A stretch of 25,809 nucleotides of DNA, taken from positions 1-25,809 of the IMG/VR virus record IMGVR_UViG_3300032006_001586; one strand, given 5' to 3'. Below, piece after piece: positions 1 to 5,528 of the stretch (positions within the stretch are counted from its first letter, which is position 1; each line of letters begins with the position of its first letter). The position numbers were made by a program, and so were the translations under genes. Below the pieces are notes generated by a model. It saw only the letters and a list, made by a program, of their open reading frames with translations, did no database searches and was not told the origin of the DNA. Origin of the DNA: a virus.

Positions 1-41
1 CTGATTTTTACCTTATAACACCCCTTAATTTCTGGTATACT

Positions 42-530
42 ATGGACAATATATTAGAAATAATGGTGCCAATCCTGGCATTATTATACATTTATTTGCT
101 ATTTTTTGGAAATAAAATATGGCCCATAAGTAAATTGGATAAATGGGCAAAACGTGAGGATGAAATGAAAACATTATTCAAAAAAGCAGGACAAATTATA
201 ATCAAAGAAGGTGAAGAATCCACAGACGCATATATCATACTGAAGGGTGAAGTGGATGTGGTTAAAAACAACAAAGTAATCGCAACTCTCACGGAAAATT
301 CCTTATTCGGAGAGATTGGATTAGTAGATCAACGACCCAGAACTGCTACTTGTGTAGCAAAAACTGGATGTACTCTCGGGACTGTAACAAGAGAAAACTA
401 TACTAAATTACTGGAACACAGACCCAAAGCCGTACTACCCATATTGAGATTAGTTGCCGATAGAATGAGAAATCTAATGTCATTTGTCGAGGGATTAGCT
501 CATGTACAACCAGATAAAAAAGAGGATTAG
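42..530 (+). CDS. Membrane-anchored cyclic-nucleotide-binding domain protein (Crp/CNBD family)
   Basis: 162 residues. Residues about 5-22 form one hydrophobic segment (ILEIMVPILALLYIYLLFF), followed by a basic linker and then a cyclic-nucleotide-binding beta-roll at about 45-150. The phosphate-binding cassette is visible as FGEIGLVDQRPRTATCVA, matching the family pattern G-E-(L/I)...R-(S/T)-A, so the Glu and Arg that contact the cyclic phosphate and ribose in CRP-like proteins appear to be kept. There is no helix-turn-helix after the roll, so it is not a CRP-type transcription factor. It should sit on the inner membrane with the domain in the cytoplasm. Its end overlaps the next gene by 29 bases, suggesting co-translation. 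The domain call rests on the motif; the ligand and role are unknown. Possible roles are sensing or trapping host cAMP or cyclic-oligonucleotide signals, which is inference only. Confidence 0.8.
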   Translation: MDNILEIMVPILALLYIYLLFFGNKIWPISKLDKWAKREDEMKTLFKKAGQIIIKEGEESTDAYIILKGEVDVVKNNKVIATLTENSLFGEIGLVDQRPRTATCVAKTGCTLGTVTRENYTKLLEHRPKAVLPILRLVADRMRNLMSFVEGLAHVQPDKKED

Positions 531-1023
531 AGAACTTCTTTATATACACCAGAATCCAGACCATGTAAGAGATACATCCAAAATAATCACACTATCCCTC
601 CTGAACCATCCCCAATACCAGAAGGCCAAGTCCATCCATATCTACGAATCCACACATTTTGAAGTGGATACCCAATACATCATCAACCATGCCATGAAAT
701 CCTCAAAGGATATATATCATCCCACCATTGATCCATACGATAATGAACGTAATATAGACTTAGTAATCATCCCAGGACTCGTCTTTGATAACAATCTAAC
801 AAGACATGGAAGAGGTAAAGGATACTATGATAGATACTTACAAGACATAAATGCTTTTAAATGTGCAATTGCATATGATTTCCAAGTAATAAAAGACGGA
901 TCTTTAGAGAGAAAAGAACATGATATACCAATGGACATAATAATCACAGAGACTCATATATATACGAGAGAGATAGATAAGTTTACTATAGAACACACGA
1001 ATAGGCTAATGAATAATGAATAA
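502..1023 (+). CDS. 5-formyltetrahydrofolate cyclo-ligase (MTHFS family)
   Basis: 173 residues, slightly shorter than the usual 180-200. The family converts 5-formyl-THF to 5,10-methenyl-THF using ATP, returning a stored folate to the one-carbon pool in the cytoplasm. The hallmark block is clear: LVIIPGLVFD followed by RHGRGKGYYDRYL (family pattern PG-aFD-RxGxGxGYYDR), and near the C-terminus HDIPMDIIITE, matching the family HD-P-D-iiTe block. The N-terminal substrate-side block (YESTHFEVDTQYII) is also recognisable. The start at 502 has GAGGG upstream at a suitable distance and lies inside the end of the preceding gene, so the pair is probably one transcript. A cyclo-ligase is unusual cargo for a phage. 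A role in feeding one-carbon units to viral thymidylate or purine synthesis would be consistent, but no such gene is visible here. Confidence 0.88.
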   Translation: MYNQIKKRIRELLYIHQNPDHVRDTSKIITLSLLNHPQYQKAKSIHIYESTHFEVDTQYIINHAMKSSKDIYHPTIDPYDNERNIDLVIIPGLVFDNNLTRHGRGKGYYDRYLQDINAFKCAIAYDFQVIKDGSLERKEHDIPMDIIITETHIYTREIDKFTIEHTNRLMNNE

Positions 1024-1096
1024 ATTCTTATGGACACTACTAGATATGGTATTATTGCTTTGTATTGTATGGTGTTTAAGGGTATATATGGTATAG
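1016..1096 (+). CDS. Possible single-pass membrane micropeptide (26 aa)
   Basis: A 26-codon frame whose ATG lies inside the stop region of the cyclo-ligase gene (ATGAATAA overlap). It encodes MNKFLWTLLDMVLLLCIVWC followed by a short basic tail, that is, one hydrophobic helix with a positive end. No strong ribosome binding site is seen, so translation would depend on coupling to the upstream gene. It resembles in style the membrane micropeptides on the opposite strand of this window. A chance frame cannot be excluded. Confidence 0.35.
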   Translation: MNKFLWTLLDMVLLLCIVWCLRVYMV

Positions 1097-1636
1097 AAAA
1101 GAAGGGTGGTGTGTTGAGAAGTGTTTTAAAGTGTCCCATAGTGTTGGCATTAGAATGATACCAGACTTACCTCACCGAGTATTCTCAATGATTATTTAAG
1201 TTAGCCCGCCGGTCTCCAATGCTCTCAGAGAACCACAGAGAAATTTCAGAACCTTTCAGAGGATTTCTCAGAGAGGAAACATAATGATCCTTTGTAATGT
1301 ACTGATAAATTCGAGTAAGCAGCAGCCAGAGATAATTTGGGTTGGCGATCTAAGTGGTAAGAAAGAAACTCTCGGAGAACCACAGAGAGCCTCAGAGAGG
1401 TTGGGTCGGGGAAGTCTCGGTTTAATCACGGGAAACAACAGTATATAAGAACACCCCCCGGCGGATATATTTTTGCTTACTCCCGAAAGATAATTTTGCT
1501 CACAGAGAATTTCAGAGACTTACCTGCGGATTCAAAATAAAAAAATTTTCCTGGGCAAAAATAAACCCACAAAGCTACTGAAAGAGATTTCAGATTTCTT
1601 CAGGTAAGACCTACGGGAAAGGCTTTGAAAGAACAT
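1097..1636. other. Non-coding gap between convergent gene blocks
   Basis: About 540 bases without a convincing gene on either strand, between rightward genes ending at 1096 and leftward genes ending at 1637. Its base composition is less AT-biased than the genes around it. It holds repeated CAGAGA-type blocks and GC-rich patches (GCCCGCCGG near 1206, CCCCCCGGCGG near 1455). No T4-type late box and no clear sigma70 promoter was found. A simple hairpin-plus-T terminator, which convergent operons would normally need, is also not obvious. The position would suit transcription termination or a replication or packaging signal, but nothing seen proves any of these. Confidence 0.5.
1222..1519. repeat. 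Dispersed CAGAGA-rich repeat blocks
   Basis: A 20-base block CTCTCAGAGAACCACAGAGA at 1222-1241 recurs with one mismatch at 1369-1388 (CTCTCGGAGAACCACAGAGA). Both are followed by further CAGAG words (TTCAGAACCTTTCAGAGG; CCTCAGAGAGG). A third shorter block, CACAGAGAATTTCAGAGA, lies at 1501-1518 and matches 1235-1252 apart from one inserted base. ACTTACCT also occurs near 1166 and 1518. The blocks are irregularly spaced, so this is neither a CRISPR array nor a simple tandem repeat. Function unknown. Confidence 0.6.
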
Positions 1637-1741
1637 TCATGGTTTTGCTAACCAACCAAGTATTCCGAGAATACCAATGATACTACCCATTCCGAGAATT
1701 AAACCTACAAACTTCTGCCATGCAGTAAATGGATCATTCAT
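1637..1741 (-). CDS. Single-pass membrane micropeptide (34 aa)
   Basis: 34 codons beginning MNDPFTAWQKFVGLILGMGS and continuing through a hydrophobic, glycine-rich helix (IIGILGILGWLA) to a short KP tail. The start overlaps the stop of the upstream gene in an ATGA arrangement (1738-1741), and AGGAG lies about ten bases before the ATG on the minus strand; both support real translation. It is the last gene of the leftward block. No family recognised. A small inner-membrane protein of unknown role is the safest description. Confidence 0.6.
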   Translation of the reverse strand: MNDPFTAWQKFVGLILGMGSIIGILGILGWLAKP

Positions 1742-2178
1742 AACCAGAGACTCCTAAAGTTCTTTCCGAAAATATCCAGACAACATGCTATATACTTCCT
1801 TCTATGTTGTACTACCTTTACCCAAGTAGTCGAATCATTTTCGTCTTTTATATTCTTGAAATGTTTATCTGCATCCAACCAGTTCTGGCTTGTATCTGCA
1901 AGTTTTTCAAATGCAAACTCCACCTTTTTCAGGTCCCGTTTCCATAAGGTAAAGTGTTTATAACTTTCTGGCATGGCACAGTAGTTATCACAGTTTATCG
2001 CAGAATAAGCTTTAACTCTTTTATGGATAATCTTTGCCAGGGACCTGTCCAAGTTATGAAGTTCCAAATCAGAGAAACCTCTAGTGAGGTACTGGTAAAG
2101 ATACTTTGGATTCAACCGTTTTAACATGGGTGAATAATCGTATAAAAAATCGTGGTAAAAATTTTGTAAGAAGTTCAT
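1738..2178 (-). CDS. Conserved phage protein of unknown function
   Basis: 146 residues. The central block GFSDLELHNLDRSLAKIIHK followed by RVKAYS, then a Trp-Lys region (TLWKRDLKKVEFAFEKLAD), resembles a small protein often found in phages of many hosts, whose usual pattern is G-F-S-D-x-D-L-W-x-L-D, then I-x-P-R-L-x-x-F, then E-W-x-x-x-L-x-x-M-x-x-A-F. Here the usual Trp of the first motif is His and the conserved Pro is replaced. That family has no known function to my knowledge. It is mostly helical and rich in aromatic residues, with no membrane segment. It overlaps the downstream micropeptide by four bases and follows the upstream gene by one base, so it belongs to the leftward operon. 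Confidence 0.65.
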   Translation of the reverse strand: MNFLQNFYHDFLYDYSPMLKRLNPKYLYQYLTRGFSDLELHNLDRSLAKIIHKRVKAYSAINCDNYCAMPESYKHFTLWKRDLKKVEFAFEKLADTSQNWLDADKHFKNIKDENDSTTWVKVVQHRRKYIACCLDIFGKNFRSLWL

Positions 2179-2179
2179 G

Positions 2180-2572
2180 TTATATCCTGTTCCCTTGAGT
2201 TTTTAACGGAATAAAATTTTGTTTCCATTTTGCCAAGTACTTGGAAATTTCTTTTGCTATACGGAAGTCTGCCATGCAGACCATGCTTTCGTTTCCTAAC
2301 CTGATTTCGAGTTCACCGTTAGGACGCCTTCTGCTTTCACCATGCAGGATGAGAGTCCCGTAGTAACTTGATACTTTGAATATACCAGATACCTTATTTA
2401 GCATATCAGCAGTTCCGGGATAGGTATCTGATTCATAAAAATACTTCAAGCACTTATCACCTTCGTAAGTTGGTTCAAGTACCCAGCCAGCAAGTTCTTT
2501 GGTATTCAATAAAAGATTATTTGCTGTTCTATCGTCTATTGTTAAATCAACATCAAACTTTTCAATGTGCAT
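2180..2572 (-). CDS. Hypothetical phage protein (130 aa)
   Basis: No family recognised. The protein opens with MHIEKFDVDLTIDDRTANNL and has mixed alpha/beta character. The middle (about 65-110) looks like beta strands (SGIFKVSSYYGTLILHGES), then a basic RRRPNGELEIRLG stretch. No signal peptide or membrane helix is present. TAGGAG sits six bases before the ATG, a good ribosome binding site. It follows the hairpin-rich region at 2630-2804 in the leftward transcript, and its stop is one base before the next gene. The basic surface and operon position would fit an early host-interaction protein, but this is not shown. Confidence 0.65.
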   Translation of the reverse strand: MHIEKFDVDLTIDDRTANNLLLNTKELAGWVLEPTYEGDKCLKYFYESDTYPGTADMLNKVSGIFKVSSYYGTLILHGESRRRPNGELEIRLGNESMVCMADFRIAKEISKYLAKWKQNFIPLKTQGNRI

Positions 2573-2629
2573 AATTAACTCCTATGTTAATAATAAATGG
2601 CAAACAGTATAATCGCAGGACTTAGTTAC

Positions 2630-2804
2630 GCACTTCAAGAGTGCCTGGCTCCTTACCTGTCGGAGGGGAATATCTTCCCTTACCTCCCTGCTACATACTG
2701 CTAACGACAATGCCGTGCCGAGCCTCATCACCGGCTTAGCATCTACTATGAGTGGTTATCTCATTTCAATCATGTGTAGCACACTAGTTGGGAACTACCC
2801 CAAC
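2630..2804. ncRNA. Candidate structured RNA: run of six hairpins
   Basis: A GC-richer island in the gap between two leftward genes. Perfect or near-perfect inverted repeats follow one another: GCACT/AGTGC (2630-2644); GGAGGGGAA/TTCCC..CCTCC (2662-2687); GCTAA/TTAGC (2700-2740) enclosing GCCG/CGGC; ATGAG/CTCAT (2748-2764); GTGT/ACAC (2774-2784); and GTTGGG/CCCAAC (2787-2804). Six stems in 175 bases look like a folded RNA or a leader/attenuator inside the operon. The strand is undecided, since such stems read equally on both; the operon is leftward. Short open frames also exist here (for example 2597-2704 plus), but none has convincing coding character. No tRNA arm pattern or known riboswitch was recognised. 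Confidence 0.35.
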
Positions 2805-2810
2805 ACGAAT

Positions 2811-3026
2811 TTAGTTTATTGTTTTTTTATCGTCCTCAACATCAGGAGGTTCATCATTATAAAAATGATCCTCCAACATTTCCAGACGCATACCAATATG
2901 TTTGATTGTTCTTGCCATGTATTCAAGAACCGAACCAATCTCATTTAAACTATGCTCGGTTGTTTCACATAACGTATTGACTGCTTCTTGTAATTCTTTG
3001 TTTCCTATTTCTTTTTTCTTAGCCAT
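2811..3026 (-). CDS. Small coiled-coil protein, unknown function
   Basis: 71 residues: a basic start (MAKKKEIGNKELQEAV), a long amphipathic helix suited to a coiled coil (about 10-50, with the core ITKHIGMRLEMLE-like spacing of Ile, Leu and Met), and an acidic tail (NDEPPDVEDDKK). No family recognised. It starts five bases after the stop of the membrane micropeptide upstream and ends just before the hairpin region. The protein is probably a small dimer or trimer in the cytoplasm; partner and role are unknown. Confidence 0.55.
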   Translation of the reverse strand: MAKKKEIGNKELQEAVNTLCETTEHSLNEIGSVLEYMARTIKHIGMRLEMLEDHFYNDEPPDVEDDKKTIN

Positions 3027-3030
3027 ACTT

Positions 3031-3165
3031 TCACCAGAAATGTATAATACCCCATATGATACCTGCTAACAGAGTAACATCAGCAACAATGCACCATACG
3101 ATATAAAGTTGCCATATCATTTTGGAGTGTTTTGATTTTTTAATTTTATCTATTAGCAGTCTCAT
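3031..3165 (-). CDS. Single-pass membrane micropeptide (44 aa)
   Basis: 44 codons. A basic N-terminus (MRLLIDKIKKSKHSK) precedes a hydrophobic helix of about 24 residues (WQLYIVWCIVADVTLLAGII) and a short aromatic tail ending WGIIHFW. The charge pattern predicts the N-terminus in the cytoplasm. It fills almost exactly the space between two leftward genes (one base after the upstream stop, four before the next start), which supports it as a real gene. No family recognised. Confidence 0.6.
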   Translation of the reverse strand: MRLLIDKIKKSKHSKMIWQLYIVWCIVADVTLLAGIIWGIIHFW

Positions 3166-3166
3166 A

Positions 3167-3436
3167 TTATGTTACCGTGTATTTATTAATATTCTTTGGT
3201 AGAAATAATTGCGTAATCCAATAGGTTGCCCTGAATGTTTTCGGGACTTCTGGATTATCTTTTTTCTTTGCAAACTTCGCAAAGTATTTTCTTTGACTTT
3301 CAGTAACAGAAAATTTGATAGTATCTTTCTTAGTATCAAAAGACAAAAACCAGTCCTCATCAAACTCGGGAAAAGCATCTCCGAGTCTATCGTATTGAGG
3401 TCTGGGTATTTCCAGAACATAATTTTTTTGTGTCAT
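3167..3436 (-). CDS. Hypothetical protein (89 aa)
   Basis: 89 residues starting MTQKNYVLEIPRPQYDRLGD. It is rich in aromatic residues, with an acidic patch (FPEFDEDWF) and a basic Lys cluster (KYFAKFAKKKD). No membrane segment or known motif. GAGGT lies about eight bases before the ATG. A second frame on the same strand covers almost the same bases, but it starts later without a ribosome binding site. The composition of this frame fits its neighbours, so it is preferred. Function unknown. Confidence 0.6.
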   Translation of the reverse strand: MTQKNYVLEIPRPQYDRLGDAFPEFDEDWFLSFDTKKDTIKFSVTESQRKYFAKFAKKKDNPEVPKTFRATYWITQLFLPKNINKYTVT

Positions 3437-3440
3437 TGAA

Positions 3441-3644
3441 TTACCTCGTTAAAGTGTTATTGATAATTTGATAATCATAACTAGACGGCAGACTGTTTAG
3501 AACATTTTGAATCTCATCTTCTTCATAATCTTGCTCCAATAAAGAAAGACGCCGGGTGTTAATTAATTTCATAACCCTGTATATGGGTCTGCCACTTTTA
3601 GTTTTATTCATTTTTGATATTACAATTTTTGCTTTTCCACTCAT
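3441..3644 (-). CDS. Hypothetical small basic protein (67 aa)
   Basis: I choose the ATG at 3644 (MSGKAKIVISKMNKTKSGRP) over an in-frame TTG five codons upstream, because this ATG overlaps the stop of the preceding gene as ATGA (3641-3644) and has GGAG about nine bases before it. The N-terminal half is strongly basic (KTKSGRPIYRVMKLINTRR), and the C-terminal half is acidic then polar. It could bind nucleic acid by charge alone, but no motif supports this. Part of the leftward operon. Confidence 0.6.
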   Translation of the reverse strand: MSGKAKIVISKMNKTKSGRPIYRVMKLINTRRLSLLEQDYEEDEIQNVLNSLPSSYDYQIINNTLTR

Positions 3645-3868
3645 CTTATTAACTCCCAATCAAAATTTTTATCGTGAAAGCGTTGAATCCAACGCCCGTT
3701 TTTAGGATTGTCAATCGACTGTAAATCAATCCAATCTTTTCCCTCATCAAATAGTACCGTATCCGAAAACGATTGAACCTTGAAAAGACAGCCATCTCTA
3801 TTGATGACCTGTTTCGCCTTTCCAGTTTTCGGATGTAATTTAATTGTATCACCTTCAAGGATTGTCAT
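3641..3868 (-). CDS. Hypothetical small protein, possible SH3-like beta barrel (75 aa)
   Basis: 75 residues. The opening MTILEGDTIKLHPKTGKAK, with later short beta-like segments (CLFKVQSFSDTVLFDEG; DWIDLQSIDN; RWIQRFHDKNFDWELI), has the look of a small all-beta barrel of the KOW/SH3 kind. This is an impression from spacing and not a family match. It overlaps both neighbours by four bases (ATGA at each end), a strong sign of translational coupling. Function unknown. Confidence 0.6.
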   Translation of the reverse strand: MTILEGDTIKLHPKTGKAKQVINRDGCLFKVQSFSDTVLFDEGKDWIDLQSIDNPKNGRWIQRFHDKNFDWELIR

Positions 3869-4056
3869 TTTTCTGCAAGCTCCTGTAATTCTTTGAAGGA
3901 CATATTATTTACAATGTCCATAACGTCAGCAAGGGTCAGGATGTTGCCTCTGTAATCTTCCCAACTAATCCAACCCTTATGCTTGTTGCGTGGTTTAAAA
4001 TTATGTACCTCAACAAACTTACGAACATAACCCATTTCAGACATTATGTTTAACAT
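3865..4056 (-). CDS. Hypothetical small protein (63 aa)
   Basis: An in-frame ATG lies further upstream at 4092, but the ATG at 4056 (MLNIMSEMGYVRKFVEVHNF) has a perfect AGGAGG just before it (4061-4066) and is chosen as the start. The AGGAGG is inside the end of the preceding gene. The protein has a basic middle (KPRNKHKGWISWEDYRG) and a helical end (LADVMDIVNNMSFKELQELA). It ends with an ATGA overlap to the next gene. No family recognised. Confidence 0.6.
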   Translation of the reverse strand: MLNIMSEMGYVRKFVEVHNFKPRNKHKGWISWEDYRGNILTLADVMDIVNNMSFKELQELAEK

Positions 4057-4186
4057 GCTTCCTCCTGAGAATTTTAAATTTAGTTCCGTCAAATCTCATT
4101 ACTTTATCACTATGGAACGTACCTACAATAATTTCAGTTTTGTTTTTAACTTCGTTCCATCTAAAAATTTTAGTTTTATTTTTCAT
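4037..4186 (-). CDS. Hypothetical small basic protein (49 aa)
   Basis: 49 codons beginning MKNKTKIFRWNEVKNKTEII and ending in a basic stretch (LRRKHVKH). It begins one base after the stop of the upstream gene and runs 20 bases into the next gene in another frame, over that gene's ribosome binding site. This packing matches the rest of the operon and supports coding. No strong ribosome binding site of its own is visible, so re-initiation after the upstream stop is likely. The short beta-like pattern and positive charge suggest nucleic-acid or ribosome contact, but there is no evidence for this. Confidence 0.5.
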   Translation of the reverse strand: MKNKTKIFRWNEVKNKTEIIVGTFHSDKVMRFDGTKFKILRRKHVKHNV

Positions 4187-4187
4187 A

Positions 4188-4349
4188 TTAACGTGGTTTA
4201 TAAGTTGGTTTTCGTGGTTTACCTTTTATCACTTGACCCTTCGGGTCTGGTAAACTATCATAACGTACAACCTTAACTGCTTTTCCATTCATAACAGTAG
4301 TATATTTTTTAATTGCTTTAGGTGTTCTGTTTCCATTATAGTATGCCAT
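4188..4349 (-). CDS. Hypothetical small basic protein (53 aa)
   Basis: 53 codons beginning MAYYNGNRTPKAIKKYTTVM and ending in a Pro/Lys/Arg-rich tail (GKPRKPTYKPR). AGGAG lies eight bases before the ATG, a good ribosome binding site. It has no cysteine and no membrane segment. The composition suggests an extended or partly disordered cationic protein. It lies between a membrane micropeptide and another basic small protein in the leftward operon. Function unknown. Confidence 0.55.
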   Translation of the reverse strand: MAYYNGNRTPKAIKKYTTVMNGKAVKVVRYDSLPDPKGQVIKGKPRKPTYKPR

Positions 4350-4365
4350 TATATAATCTCCTTTT

Positions 4366-4473
4366 TTAATTTGAAAGCCATATCATTATTCCACTACCTA
4401 AACCAATACAAAGAACTAAGGCTACTAAAAAAATTTGAATTGTTACTGCAAGTGCATTTAAAGTATCTTTCAT
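4366..4473 (-). CDS. Single-pass membrane micropeptide (35 aa)
   Basis: 35 codons: MKDTLNALAVTIQIFLVALV then LCIGLGSGIMIWLSN, giving one membrane helix of about 25 residues. The start overlaps the upstream stop by one base (TAATG), and GGAGG lies seven bases before the ATG, so translation is very likely. No family recognised. It is one of four such peptides in the leftward operon. Confidence 0.65.
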   Translation of the reverse strand: MKDTLNALAVTIQIFLVALVLCIGLGSGIMIWLSN

Positions 4474-4739
4474 TATTTGTCCTCCAATACTAGATTTTTA
4501 GATGCGTCAATAAATAATTCACGGGCCTGTTTTGCATTGGCACATTTCCAAGTTTCAAAAGGATTCGAGTGCATACAATCTTTCCATTCTGCAAGAACCC
4601 AATTATCTTTTAACCAGAATTTATTGCCACTAGGCCTAACCATATACATTGAACAATTGTCAATGATGTTTCGATAAAATTCTTCATTATCAAAAATATT
4701 TAAATTCTCTAAACTTTTTTCTGTTCTTGTATCTAACAT
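4473..4739 (-). CDS. Hypothetical protein (88 aa)
   Basis: 88 residues starting MLDTRTEKSLENLNIFDNEE. Trp and Cys are frequent in the middle (FWLKDNWVLAEWKDCMHSN, then TWKCANAKQARELF), but the cysteines do not form a zinc-knuckle pattern. AGGAG precedes the ATG at about seven bases. The C-terminal third is helical. It is followed by a membrane micropeptide through a one-base overlap. No family recognised. Confidence 0.6.
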   Translation of the reverse strand: MLDTRTEKSLENLNIFDNEEFYRNIIDNCSMYMVRPSGNKFWLKDNWVLAEWKDCMHSNPFETWKCANAKQARELFIDASKNLVLEDK

Positions 4740-4747
4740 AATTTCTC

Positions 4748-5023
4748 CTATGCGTAGAATGGAAGATTGTTAATATCAATTTCTTTAATACGATCACCAT
4801 TCTCAGGTGTTGCTAAAATCGTTTTCATTTGAAATGGTGCAAATGTTACATGACATTTTGCCCAATAATGTTTAGGGCCACCATTAATAATGTTATATAA
4901 ACCTTCTAACATTTTTTTTCGATTCTTAGAATAACCAGTATAAATTACATTAGCAATAAATGCTTCCGGGCTATTTGGTTCTTTGGTAAGTTCACCATAT
5001 AAATTTTTCAATAACATATTCAT
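4748..5023 (-). CDS. Hypothetical protein (91 aa)
   Basis: 91 residues starting MNMLLKNLYGELTKEPNSPE. The first half is helical with a basic patch (YSKNRKKMLEGLYNII), and the second half contains HYWAKCHVTFAPFQMKTILA and looks like beta strands. AAAGGA lies about eight bases before the ATG. It is the second gene of the leftward operon, after the first micropeptide. No motif was recognised that would suggest an activity. Confidence 0.6.
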   Translation of the reverse strand: MNMLLKNLYGELTKEPNSPEAFIANVIYTGYSKNRKKMLEGLYNIINGGPKHYWAKCHVTFAPFQMKTILATPENGDRIKEIDINNLPFYA

Positions 5024-5033
5024 TATATATCCT

Positions 5034-5108
5034 TTATAAGCACATCATTAAAACGATTAATAATCCAATTAAACTGAAAAGTAAAAGGTCTGTTAAAATT
5101 TCAATCAT
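5034..5108 (-). CDS. Single-pass membrane micropeptide (24 aa)
   Basis: 24 codons, MIEILTDLLLFSLIGLLIVL then MMCL, almost wholly hydrophobic. It is the first frame after the leftward promoter at 5142-5170, with the ATG about 25 bases from the expected transcription start. AAGGAAAA is upstream as a ribosome binding site. The position as first gene and the hydrophobic design like its siblings favour a true gene, but at this length chance cannot be excluded. Confidence 0.45.
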   Translation of the reverse strand: MIEILTDLLLFSLIGLLIVLMMCL

Positions 5109-5141
5109 TTTGTTTTCCTTATTTCTCATTATCATGTACAT

Positions 5142-5170
5142 ATTATCTCATATTTTCCGGGAAAGGTCAA
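5142..5170 (-). promoter_or_regulatory. Leftward sigma70-type (early) promoter
   Basis: Read on the minus strand: -35 TTGACC (5165-5170), 17-base spacer, -10 GATAAT (5142-5147). The match is close to the TTGACA-17-TATAAT consensus. It lies directly downstream of the terminator hairpin of the previous leftward unit and about 25 bases before the first micropeptide gene. It should drive the leftward operon down to 1637. Confidence 0.75.
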
Positions 5171-5174
5171 GAAA

Positions 5175-5197
5175 AAAACGACCCGGTAGGTCGTTTT
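5175..5197 (-). terminator. Hairpin terminator, copy 1 of a repeated module
   Basis: A perfect nine-base-pair stem (AAAACGACC / GGTCGTTTT) with loop CGGTA. On the minus strand it is followed by seven T, so it should end transcription of the gene at 5221-5451; on the plus strand the T run is shorter (TTTTCTTT), so it may work weakly both ways. The 33 bases 5166-5198 are identical to 5520-5552 and include most of the next -35 element. Confidence 0.85.
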
Positions 5198-5220
5198 CTT
5201 TGTAAGTCCTTTGTTTACAG

Positions 5221-5451
5221 TCACTTAGAGGCCTCGAAATCTTGCATAACCATGCGATGTTCTGCCTCATTAATCAGGTTATTCATCATTTCATCCTCAG
5301 AAATTCCAGCATCCCAATCACGGTCGCCACGGGTGATTGCTACCCAACCCTTTTTCTGGGACTTAACGAACCTAATTTCTACTCCCCTAGGTGGGTCAAT
5401 CCGTTCAGCAGCTTCCTTTATTATTTTCAATGATTTCTTTCCTAATTTCAT
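5221..5451 (-). CDS. Hypothetical early protein as its own transcription unit (76 aa)
   Basis: I place the start at the ATG ending at 5451 (MKLGKKSLKIIKEAAERIDP), because AGGAG lies eight bases before it; the two ATGs further upstream are too close to, or before, this site. The protein has a basic helical start, a beta-like middle (GVEIRFVKSQKKGWVAITRG) and a helical acidic end (SEDEMMNNLINEAEHRM). No family recognised. It is flanked by two copies of the same terminator module and has a near-consensus promoter of its own, so it is expressed apart from the operon that follows. A strong promoter and separate terminator suggest a highly and early expressed host-takeover protein (inference). Confidence 0.65.
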   Translation of the reverse strand: MKLGKKSLKIIKEAAERIDPPRGVEIRFVKSQKKGWVAITRGDRDWDAGISEDEMMNNLINEAEHRMVMQDFEASK

Positions 5452-5495
5452 TCTCATAACTCCTTTGTTTATAATCATTTACTTAATACTATACC

Positions 5496-5524
5496 AGTAT
5501 AAGCAATTATGCTCCAGATGTCAA
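5496..5524 (-). promoter_or_regulatory. Leftward near-consensus sigma70 promoter
   Basis: On the minus strand: TTGACA (5519-5524), 17-base spacer, TATACT (5496-5501). Only one base differs from the ideal -35 and -10 pair. The -10 lies in an imperfect palindrome TATAC-CA-GTATA (5490-5501), which could be an operator. The transcript leader to the ATG at 5451 would be about 38 bases. Confidence 0.85.
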
Positions 5525-5528
5525 GAAA

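Noticed and set aside
1222-1519. Repeat blocks considered as a CRISPR array
   Set aside because: Copies are irregularly spaced, imperfect and few, with no uniform spacers and no cas genes nearby.
2597-2704. Small rightward frame (MANSIIAGLSYALQE...) in the hairpin region
   Set aside because: It runs against the operon, has no good ribosome binding site and covers two hairpin stems, so RNA structure is the better explanation.
2700-2760. Possible hammerhead-like core (TGATGAG on the minus strand)
   Set aside because: The required GAAA partner segment and three-stem arrangement are absent.
2715-2948. Rightward 77-codon frame
   Set aside because: It starts in the hairpin region and continues antisense to the well-packed 2811-3026 gene; the composition does not look like protein.
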